From Rhyacophila brunnea (taxonomy: Eukaryota; Arthropoda; Insecta; Trichoptera; Rhyacophilidae): 64,000 nt of DNA. The position numbers and the translations under genes were made by a program. Below are positions 25,383 through 36,900 of the stretch, one piece after another (positions within the stretch are counted from its first letter, which is position 1; each line of letters begins with the position of its first letter). The notes under the pieces are model-generated. The model searched no databases. It was given only the letters and a program-made list of their open reading frames with translations, and was not told the origin of the DNA. Location: NCBI GenBank assembly GCA_022495005.1, contig JAGYXB010000665.1, forward strand, positions 868,001 to 932,000, written 5' to 3'.

Positions 25383-25992
25383 GGCACCCCGACAAAACCG
25401 CCCGAACATTGCCACCGGACATTGCCGCCAAACCTAATCCGCCCGTACAAGTGGTCGTCAATACCGCCCGGAAAAATCCGCTTAGATAAAACCGCCCGCA
25501 AAAAATACGAAAAGACATAAAACAAGTGCTTTTTGGCTTTTCGAATTGCGTATGTATTGTGTAATATAATCAGTGTAATTTGAGATTTAATCCGTTGCAG
25601 CTGTTAGTAGAGTAATAACTTAAAATAATCAGCTTTTAACACTAAGTACTAAAAACAAGAAAATGTCAATAATACGTATTTAATCCGATGCAGCTGCATA
25701 GCTTCTACCTGAGTTCTCCAACGGAATACCTGGAATATCTACGAAATCCCGCGAGAAATGCTGATAACGAGTCATAAAGTCTACTTATATACAAAAATAT
25801 GGAATGAAAATAATTAATATTATTTTATATCTTTATTTTTATATATCTTTATTCGTATGTTTTTTATTTGTGTATCTAAAATATGATAAATAATGTAAAA
25901 ATAAAAATTGTCTCATTTCTAAATTGTTTTGGCGGTAATGTTTAGGCGGCTATGTCTGGGCGGTTTTGTCCGGGCAGTTTTGTCAAGATTCC
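25383..25992. mobile_element. 610-bp non-autonomous element with 9-bp duplication
   Basis: Perfect 9-bp duplication ATTTTATTT (25374-25382 and 25993-26001). Imperfect inverted ends share GACAAAAC and GCCCG, and both ends repeat ACCGCC-type units (for example CCGCCCGAACATTGCC). Probably Mutator-like by its duplication length. No ORF. Confidence 0.65.
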
Positions 25993-26801
25993 ATTTTATT
26001 TGTTGATTAAATCTATAATATTGTGGCATTATTTATTTTGAACAATAATGTGCCACACGAACTACATAAAAAACGGTAGATGTTAAATAACAGGTAATTC
26101 TTAATACCTAGGTCAAGATCTAAAAAATGTTGTAAAAATTTTAAACAAAATTTTACACTTTCAAAAGCAGATAAAGTCATATTATAAATTAATTACTTTA
26201 CCGATAAATGAAAGTGATACAAATAAATTAAATGTCAATATTTTTTACGTTTATTGAAATTACGTGGTGAGCGAATAATAATAATGTGCACATTGTTCTA
26301 ATGTGAAAATAAAATATTGTAGAAAAGGAAACGAACCATTTTTAATGAACACAAAATAAATAATTGAATTGTGGACGTAAGGATTTTGAAATAAACGCCA
26401 AAGTTAGCAGGGAATATAGAAGAAAAAATCAGTAAACATGACGTTATCTAATGTACTGTGGAATAGATATTATATTATTTAAGTAACATAGTTATTATAA
26501 ACAATACATTCCATTTAGTAAGATCTACATATAAGAGAAAATATAGAACAGTTACTTCTAATTATTAGAAATATATTATGTTTATTATAAAACATAAGTT
26601 TTGTCCGGAATTCCAAAATACCAGAACGCTGAAATTTTATTAAAGATTTCTTGGCCACAATTAGGATCAACGGGCGTATTTTCAAACTTTTTTTGTGGTT
26701 TAATTCCATACATTCTCAAATGTATGGAATTTACTTAATTATATATTTCTTTAATAATCGGTTACCTTGGTAAGAGAACAAGAAAATTATTATCTGAAGA
26801 C

Positions 26802-26821
26802 ATTATTTGACGTCAAATAAT
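26802..26821. promoter_or_regulatory. perfect 20-bp palindrome with a full CRE core
   Basis: ATTATTTGACGTCAAATAAT is a perfect palindrome centred on TGACGTCA, the consensus CREB/ATF site. No gene is recognised within several kilobases. Confidence 0.3.
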
Positions 26822-27489
26822 CTCAATTTGAATTCAAAAGTCACCGATAAAATCTATAATTTTACAATCAAGTAATGATGGATAACAATATTCTCGAAAT
26901 TGCAGGAATCTACAAAATTAAAAAAATAATAATAGCTTTAAGATACTTAGACGGAATTTCTTCCGGAAAGTGGAACATGTTGAAAATTACCCAAATTCCG
27001 CTTAGTAGTACCTAAAAATCATCAACAGAGCACTTAAAACATATGGTTATTATTAGTGTACCTACCAGAATGAACAGTATGGATGTAGAGCATGTCAATC
27101 ATTGGAAACTTACTATATGGTTTTTTTCATAATTTCATTGATTCCATGTGATGTGGTCAATTTTCAATTTGCCTTGCTTTGCTATACATAATCGTACAGG
27201 TTAACCTTTAACATGCGCAGATGCAATTTCTTCCACGTGTGCACGATTCAAATAATATAAAATAAGGTCAACTATTGAAGTAACATTTTAAAACAGTTAT
27301 ATTATATCAATTTCAAAATAAGAGGTTTTAGGAAATATCTGGAAATTTCTGAATAAACCATAACTTCATTTTCCTGCCAACTTAGTTATACACCGTTTAT
27401 AGTCGAGTGAAAAGAGTTAAGCTGTATATTTATATTTCATGTGATAATGTGAACGGGAAACAAAGTGAAACACAGTTACGATCCGAATC

Positions 27490-27575
27490 GAATGCACTTT
27501 AAAGTATACTTATAAAAGTATACTTATAAAAGTATACTTATATAAAGTATACTTATAACTTTAAAGTATACTATA
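27490..27575. repeat. tandem repeat of AAAGTATACTTATA
   Basis: Five or so units of 14-15 nt, each carrying the palindrome AAGTATACTT. Confidence 0.85.
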
Positions 27576-28284
27576 ATTTAGTGATTTTAAAAGCAGATAA
27601 AGGTAACGCCACAGTGATTATGAATAATAGTACTTATGGTAAATGCATCTTCACATTACCGTTAATAATTCTAAAATGCTCCTTCCAATTTTACGTTAAA
27701 CCACTATGTATTTTCCTGTGCAACCATGTAGATCGCTCTCTTATTGTAAATACAACTGAGTTTGAGACTGTTTTAAAGTCTATGTTGTAATATTATGCTC
27801 GCGTAGTGCAGTGGCGTAGAGAGCATTGCGATGCAACTGGCGGGTGGGCAATCAGTAACGGGAAATTGCATTAGGAAAGTCATATTATAGTTTACGCAAC
27901 CATGAGAATAGTAAACGACACTTCGTCTTAGCAAATACTCCATACATTGTTTAAAAGCATCCTCCGTTTTGCTTTGTTAAACAAACGCGGAACTATTTTG
28001 ATCAATTTGAGAAGGTTGTATAGCAGTGGTGAAGTATACGTACTAAGCGATTATTTAGTGCTTAGATTGAAAATAGCTGACGAAAACTCTCTAAAACAAA
28101 CGATTATTGACTTATGCTTTTACGACATCATTTAATTACGAGAGTTTATTACTAACTAAAAATTGTAATTAGTGGTTGAAAAATAAAATTTATTTGTGTA
28201 TTTATTTAATTTAGGCAGTGACATCTGCTTGGTTGCATATAAATCTCGAGATTATTCAGGCGTACTTCTTGCTTTCCAAAATTT

Positions 28285-28365
28285 GTGGGAACGTTCAACT
28301 TAATGCGGAATGTCTGGGACTCATGGCTATACTCGGTAAAACTGTACCGTAACGTGTCGTGTCAT
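28285..28365 (+). pseudogene. LINE ORF2 fragment
   Basis: GTFNLMRNVWDSWLYSVKLYRN aligns with TFNLMRSVW of the LINE at 24.6 kb. It continues only about 25 residues. Confidence 0.55.
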
Positions 28366-29469
28366 TACACCTTCATTATATTCAAGCTCGTAGATCACTT
28401 CTGTCAGGTGCACACACAGCAAAATGGTTTGGTGTGGAGGGGGGGGGGGGTAATTAGCTCCGCCTACTACTTATAGCTTAATTTCAACGGCGGACTCTCA
28501 CACTTTTCCGGGTACATTCCTTCTACCCAGGCAGTTCGTTTAAAGTTCGATCCCTTGTGTCTGCGTCTGACTTCTGACGTCTGACTGCTTCTATAAAAAA
28601 TTGGTTCGCCCTCACGCACTAAAATATACCCATACGTAATAATATTCATCAAAGGAAGAATTGAAATGACGATAAAGTGTAAATTTTATTTATTTATATA
28701 TAAATATATATATATTTATATGTCAATATGCCCCCAATAATGTATAATAAATCTAGGTAGGCTCTTTAAAGATAAATCATATAATAATCTTGATAATAAA
28801 AAGCTTTGCTAAGGAAACCTTTTTGAAAGGAAGATATGAATAATGATTGTAATCGAAAAAGCAATGATTGATAAAAAATCATTATTTAATTCACGTAATG
28901 TAACCAGGCACCCTCAATGGTATTATTTAATTTAATCCAAATTAAGCTGTATTTATCTGGTATCAAAATAAGTAGCCGTAAGGAAAAGTTCAAACTTTAC
29001 TAACAAAACAGTCAAAATATTCAACCACTTGCTTGAAACAAAATTGCGACGCACGCAAGGAAGAAAAAAATCTGTTCTGTGGATGGACGACTTTATGAAA
29101 AAAATAGTTTTCATTTGGCAATTTTAGACGTTATTCGCAAATTTGGCAGTAGGTTTCTATTAAACCTCGGTGTGTTGCCATGTCCATTTTTTTAACGTTT
29201 TCCTTTAGTCGGTTGTAAATCATTGCGCTGGTACAAACCTTTGATCTGAAACATAACATAAGTAAACTATACTTTGGTATTCATACTTTTATAATAAATT
29301 TTCAAATTAAAAAGAATAAAATTGGCATTTCGAATTGGTAAAAAAACGGTTATGGTGATGTAAAAGTAAATATGTTTTATTACCTACCTATTATATTGAT
29401 TTTGGTATTACTTATTTATCAATGTATGATTCAATATTAATTCAATGTAAATTCAAGTCAATGTGAATT

Positions 29470-29845
29470 CTAATGGATTTAAGATTAATATTCCATTCGA
29501 GTCGTTTTTTGCGATCCAGGTTTTGCCTTTCGGCATCTTCATGCACTATGCGCACTCACCAATGGCAAAAATACACGGACAACGAATACACTCAAGTCTA
29601 ACATATATAGTAAATTAATACAATAAACTAGGTAAAAACTTTATCACCTACTACCTAAGTCAAGGATCAAATATATAAAAAATACTTGAAGTGTTTGTAA
29701 AAAACTCTACCTAATAGATAATTTTATACCTAATCACCAAAAAAACATTCAATAGGCATATAAATAGTCAATACTGGAAAAAACCAAAGGCGCTGGGTAC
29801 CGTATTGGTAATTTATGGAGTTAACTAATGAGAAACGTCAATAAT
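29470..29845 (-). repeat. Penelope-like terminal repeat, decayed hammerhead copy
   Basis: Same repeat as 35605-35995, ending in the shared AATTTATGGAGTTAACTAATGA. The minus strand still has GAAGATGCCGAAAGGC, but the core bases are mutated (CUGA to AUGA, GAAA to AAAA), so cleavage is not expected. Confidence 0.55.
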
Positions 29846-30769
29846 ATAAGTACCAACTAATAATAATTAATAACAACAGGTATTAGAAATTTCAGTTTCT
29901 TGATAATCTATTTTAATTTTATATGTGCTCCTCTCACCGATAGAACTGTTAGATAAAAGGCAAATAATCTCGGTCTATAGTCTATACACAGTTTTGTGGT
30001 TGGTGACTTCAGTCTTGGGTGACTGCTCCCGTGACATACCTATATGAAACAACTAAAGACGGCTCACGTGACCATTAAGTGTCTCTTGATACATCAAATT
30101 TAGGCCGGGTGTTGTTAAAGACCGGCATGGTTTAGTTGGTTATGTTGTGTTATAACCATTGATATACTACTAGATGAGGAGTTCCCATACAAGGGTCATT
30201 TTAAAAATGTACCACAAAAGAAGATATTACGAACATCGTCTTATAATATTTCCTTGTAGGTATAATGCGTTAAGACCGTTAACATGGATTCCCGAATTTC
30301 ACCCGTATTGCCCTGACTGTAAAACTGAATTTGCGTTATTGGAATAGTGACCCTAAGGGTTTCTGCAACCCAAAGCTTGCAAGCTACCAAAAATTCATGT
30401 CTGAGCGGACAGAGCAAGTCGTCATGCGCTGACTATTAGTTAGAGTAAGATGCAAGCTAGATCAGGCTTACTCATAATTATTTCCAGGTCGTTTTCGAGA
30501 CAAATATTAAGTGAGCTTATATCGAGTTAAGTCCGCTGATATTAAAACAGTAAGTTTTAACACTGGTCGGGTCGCTGAAAATCGGGCGTCATTTTAAGAA
30601 GCATATTATGATTCATCCAGTAGTATATCAATGGTTATAACCATTCATTAGTTCCATTTCGATTAAATTGTTAGCGGCTTTCTGTAGGAACGACTGAGTA
30701 GCAAGTAAAAATCTGTAAAGAGTATTGGTGTACGTACATAATCGTGTCGTGGAGAATGATAATTATGAA

Positions 30770-30957
30770 TCAATAATTACCAATAAGACTCCAGTCTGGG
30801 AAGCTAGATTCCTTCAGGCAAAAGAACGCGTGTTTCCTCGCACATTCCGCATCCAGTAGAGTTTTGTCAGCCGCGATGAACACACAATGCTCTTTATTTT
30901 GCCAATTGTTAGGATCAACCGGTCCCCATTTGTTGTACAGGCTATTAAGAGATTGTC
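30770..30957 (-). CDS. lectin exon 14: CTLD6, second half, and stop
   Basis: Acceptor TCGATTAG, phase 1 in. Encodes LYNKWGPVDPNNWQNKEHC, LLDAEC and HAFFC, then ESSFPDWSLIGNY and TGA. The stop lies nine bases after the point where sister exons 6 and 10 have their donor (ATTG|GTAAT is still present), so this looks like a former internal exon that became terminal. Confidence 0.82.
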
Positions 30958-33900
30958 CTAATCGATAATATATATTTTTAATAAAATCGGAAATCAAATA
31001 AACTATTATTAATTCGGTATGAAATTGTACTGTCACAACTAGGGATCCCGAGCTATTTTCGATACCCGGATTGATAAACATAATCCCGGGATTTCGGGAT
31101 TGATTTTTTTATCAATTTTTATGGAAAATAAAATAAAAGCGAAAATAAAACAGAAAAAATACTTTTATTAAAAAATAGCTACATTAGAAATAAACTGAGT
31201 TTGAATGAAGTTTGATTTATACCCATGTGTAGGTTGCCGATTCATTTTATTTTTTCACATGAATTATTAAAAATGAGAAAGATTGGGAAAAAACAAAGCT
31301 TCGCACTTTTAACAAAGTAATTCTACCATGATATCATCCGTTTTACGGCAGTTTCATATTTGGCTGACTAATTAGATTTATGATGCGGAAAGGCCATAAG
31401 TACGCCATGATTATTTGCTTTACTATTTGAAATCTCGCTAATCCATTCATTATGTCTTTACTATCAGAAACAGCAATCTCATATTAAATTTACATTATTA
31501 TTTATATTACAATAATATTTACTCCATTAAACTTGTGTATTTCCAAGATTGAACGTATACAATATTCACAATAAATGTCTTAAATAGTATACATTATACT
31601 AGATTTATTTTTGACCGATTTTATCAATGTTATTTGTAAATATAAAATTTTTATATTAACAATGGAAAAAAATGCCAATCCCGGGACCAGTCCCGGGATC
31701 AACGGATTGTCAAATTGTAATCCCGAAATCCCGGGATCAGAATTTTGGCTCGGGATTGGATTCCCTAGTCACAACTTAAAAATGTACGACAATAATGATA
31801 CTGTCTAATCAACATTATTCGACAAATATAAAAACGAAAATATATTACAAATCTAAATAGTAGGTACATAATTCTGAAAACACTCATGAGAAAATATAGC
31901 CAACAGAAAAATCTTTTTTGAAAAAAGTAAGACACTCGGCAGATATCGAACCTGCGTCTCTTGGGTATCGCGTCTTGTACATTACAACTACGCTACGACT
32001 GCCGTGCTTAATTGCGACAAATTTGAACTATTGGCCTTTTTAATACCTGCTCAAAAGTGCTCTCCAAATTGAGTTACGGTAGTGGGTAGGGGATCGATTT
32101 TTGTTATCATTTTCTCATGAGTATTTTCAGAATTATGTATGTTCGATAATTAAAATGGTACATTCTTAAAATCTTGTGAATTATTCGTTGAATAAAAGAA
32201 ATAGTTAATTAAATAGTAGGTGTTGTATGCATATAATAAATAATGGATAAGTAAATAACTAATCCATAAGTTTAATAAACCGAGGGAAATGGCGCAATCT
32301 TTTACTTACCATAATATGATACTATCCTGAAGTGCAGTAAATGAGTTAGTAAAAAGGTAGAGCATTATATGTATTTGAAAATATAGGTACTACATTTTTT
32401 TATGTCCGATCCTAAGAAGATCATATTATGGCATATCATATCGAGGTTTGTATAAAAAAAAAGATTTTTGATTTTACGAGAAATTGATGTTAGCCATACT
32501 CTGACTCCAAAGACACATCGAAAAACAATATGACGTGATTCAGACCCAGGATTCAAACTTTTGACCCACGATATTATAATCCGACGCGTAAACCGCTCGG
32601 TCATTGTGGGAGTGAATATTTAAATATTAAGTATGTGAATAAATATTTGTTTTTCGTAAATGGGTTTCCAACGAGTAGAAGTACGTAAAGTGTATTTTAC
32701 GAGGGATGATCGTCTGCCATTTGCGCAACTCAAAGGGTTCAGGTTCTGAATGAGACACACATTAAAAAAATATTTTATATTACTAAGAGACCGGGGTATA
32801 CGGGAACAATTCATAAACTTTATTATATCAGCGTATTATTTTTTTTATTCAAAAAATTCTCTTTCTATTTTTAACAATCTTGATGAGTAATGTAAATGTG
32901 ATTTAAAAAAAAATATTAGTGGCATAAAGTTTATTCATACTCAATGAAATGCAACAGATGAATTATTGAAGACAAAGATTTATTCTATTATAAAGAATCA
33001 ATCTGTATGTTCCCATATTGAATTGAATTAGTTATTAATTCCAGAAAGGGTATTAATTTCGCTGGGCAGTTTTTTGAGTTGTTTTTTAGTGAATATTAAA
33101 AGATGTTTCTATATCAAATGGCATCATTAACTAAAAACCTTGAAATTTTGTGTAGACCCGTATGAAAATTTAGCTACTAGTATATCATAATAATTACCTT
33201 CCAATAAAACATAATTTCATATGATTAAAAAAAAAATACCTTCTAATGAAACAAAATTTCCTTCTTGGAATATATCTTGTACGCCAATCCACATATAATC
33301 ATCCGTACTTTTTTTTCTTGACAGAACCTCTGTGATTTCGACCTCAGATTTTGGTATATAGAGCATGGCTTCTTCACTTAGACATGTGGTTACTGCGCTT
33401 TGCCAATTTTGGGCTTCATGACGTTTCAAATATGAGTGAATATTTTGGACAAACTCATAATCATTTCTGAATATTTCATTTCCATCTGACCCTAGAAATA
33501 AAATCATTTACTGTAACGGCGAAAGAGGGAAAAGCTTATTCAACAGAAATAATTATGTTAATTTAATTTTTTTATTATATATTATAGACAAAAAACAAGC
33601 ATCTTAAAGTTTTCATCGTTATCGTGAAATTGAAAGTTTTTAAAATGCTCACCATACACAATATTTTCAGTAGCCACTGTTTCTTTTTCTTTCGTGCACA
33701 CATGAGGCAATAGTCTCTCACAGGATACATCCATGTATGTTCCATCGGATGCAAGCATAGCACAATTTTCTTTTCCTCCAAGATTATCTGGCTGCCCTGT
33801 TTTCCAATTGCTGTAGACTTCAGAAACAAGAGTACCTGAGATAATCCATAATATTGTGATAAAACATTACACTGACATGCAAAAAATTTTGTCTAATTTT

Positions 33901-36900
33901 ATTTTTCAAATTATTTTTAAGTGAAATTTTTTTATTGATAATATTATATAGTCATAAATATGTACCAGAAAATGTTTGAAATTGGCTTTCACTAAACTGG
34001 TCATGGATTCCCAGCCACGTTGAGTCATATCTTGTACGAATATTATTGAAATTGAGCACTTCGTCGATTTGGGCTTTTGATGTCGGTACAAATAATTTGG
34101 CGCCTTCTCCATTACATGTTAAAAGTGCGGTTATCCAATTACTTCTAGCTGGGAACTCTTTTACGTATAGATTCATATTTTCTACAAACACGTAATCACT
34201 TGGGAAATTCGGACAATTATCATTTTCTGAAAAGTTATAATGTATCATATGCCAGTAACCTTATTACATGTGTCTGTATTATTCATGATTTTATAAGATT
34301 CATTTACTTATTAACGTTTATGACACAATGCCAAGAGACAAAAAACTCTTTTCATTCACAGAATTTATTTTAACTTTTACACAATTATATACAAAGTAAT
34401 CCAAATAAACAATTATGAATGAAATAATTCGTCGACAAATAATTAGTTAAAATATTTCTTTAATTATAAAATAGAATGAAAACATTACCAATTATTGTGT
34501 AGTTATCATTAGAAGAAGCTGTATTCATTTTTTTCATGCAAAAGAATGCGTGTTTCCTCGCACATTCCGCATCCAGTAGATTTTTGTCAGCTGCGATGAA
34601 TACACAATGCTCATTATTTCCCCAATTGTTTGGATCAGAAGGTCCCCATATATTATATATGCTGTCAATGGATTGTCCTAATCAAGAAAATATATTTTAA
34701 ATAACATTATATTAATCGTACACTAACTAATTAATTAACACTATTCTACAAATGTAAAAATGAAAAATTGTTATATACATGCCTATAGATTTTATACGAA
34801 ATAGTAGTATTAAAAACGGTTTCATAATTTTTTGCATTGTATTTATTTATTATTGAAAAAATAGCTGAACCAACAGACTTTATTCGTAAACGGACCAACT
34901 AAAAACGGTTCAACAGTTTTTTTATGAAGTATGGTTTCTAATCATTTAATAAACCCATTCAGATCTGGGATGGGACACATTTTTATATCACTTAGGTATA
35001 TTTACCTTCCAAAGAAACAAAATTTCCTTCTTGAAATATATCTTGTAAACCAATCCACAGATAGTCATCCGTACTTTTTTTTCGTGATATTACCTCTGTG
35101 ATCTCGGCCTCAGATTTTGGTATATATAGTATAGCCTCTTCAGATAGACAAGTAGCTACTGCTTCTTGCCAATTTTGTGCATCATGGCGTTTCAAATATG
35201 AGTTGATGTTTTGGACAAAATCGTAATCATTTCTGAATATTTCTTTTCCATCTGATCCTGAAAATATCACCATTAACAGTCAATTATCTTAATAGATTTT
35301 TGGGTTGTCACCGATGTTTCGGGATCATTGAGATAAGAAAGTGAAAAACGCAGTGATATTCTAATAATGCAGTAATAATTACAGTAACAAATAACCGTAA
35401 AAGTCTCAAAACAGCAAATTATTTCATAATGTTGGTTCTCTACTATGCAGACGGTAAAGATAGTCGTATGATTATAATGAAGAAATAGACTATTTAAATT
35501 TATACGATCCTCAATGATGATAAATGCGACTACGATGAGATATACTAAAACTAGAATCGTATTCATTTATATCTTATTTATGAATTTAAAATATATCAAA
35601 ATTATAATGGATTCAAGCTCTGTACTATTCCATTTAAGTCGTTTCTCGCGACCCGGGTTTCGCCTTTCGGCATCTTCAGGCGTAGTGTACACTCACCAAA
35701 GGCAATAACACACTGACAACGAATACTCTTAACTCCTTAACCTCATATAGTGAATCAATACAATAAAGTATGTAAAAACTCCATTACCTACCTATCTAGT
35801 CGAAGTGTCAGTAAAAAACCTAATTAGTAAAAACCCTATCCTATTAATAACAATACACTGGATAGCGTATTATTATAAAAATCTTCAAACCTAATAATAG
35901 GTCATTATTTTTTATAAACAATAAAAATAATATACTCAAGAGGTGTAAATCGTCAATTCTAAGAAAAATAATTAATGGAGTTAACTAATGAAATGACTCT
36001 TACATGGTATCTACTTTTATAACATTTTTTTTTAAATAATACCATCAATCCATCAAGTACCTGCGGTCGAAAGTATTAATATTATAACATCAAATTACTT
36101 ACCATATACAATATTTTGATCGGCAGTCATTTCCTTTTCTCTCGTACAAACATAAGGCAATCGTCTGTTACAGGTTACATCGATGAAAGTTCCATCAGAT
36201 GCAAGCATAGCACAATTTTCTTTTCCATCGCGATTATTTGGTTGACCTGATCTCCAATTATTGTAGACTTCAGTAATAGGAGTACCTAAGATAATCCATT
36301 AGATTACCACACTATCGGATTTAGAAAAAAATAAGAGAAGAGGTAGTTAAGTTTAGTTCGAAAAGATTATTGACGAAAACACAAAAATAGAAGATTTTAA
36401 ATTATCCATTATGGTATACGATATAAATCAGTGATGTTAAACTATTGTCGCCAAAAATACTGAAATCATCTGAAACCCCGTAGGGAATGTATCTCCAATG
36501 GAAAATCACATCGAAACCTAACGAAATTGTACAGTAAGCAAATTTTTTTGTGTAAAAAGTTATGTTTATGATAAACTTGCCAATGATTTTACTTTATAGG
36601 TGAAGTGGCTTTAAAGGGGTGTCGTGATTTCTTTATCTATATAAACACACGCAGAACACTGTTACCCATCGATACTATAAGAATATTTTATAAACTGATG
36701 GGCCATAGAGAGTTTTGCAAATGGTTTTTCAAAAATAGTATATAGTGAATAAATACAATCTATTTTAAATGTATTACGTTTGGATCTAGCTTTGCATTTT
36801 CACACAGTCTTACAGCAAACTTTTTCACGATTTTATTTTAAGATGAATTAATAATAAATTAAATATATTAATACTACTAATGAATACCAGAATATGTTTG

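Noticed and set aside
27480..27575. CRISPR-like array
   Set aside because: Units are contiguous without unique spacers, and the genome is animal.
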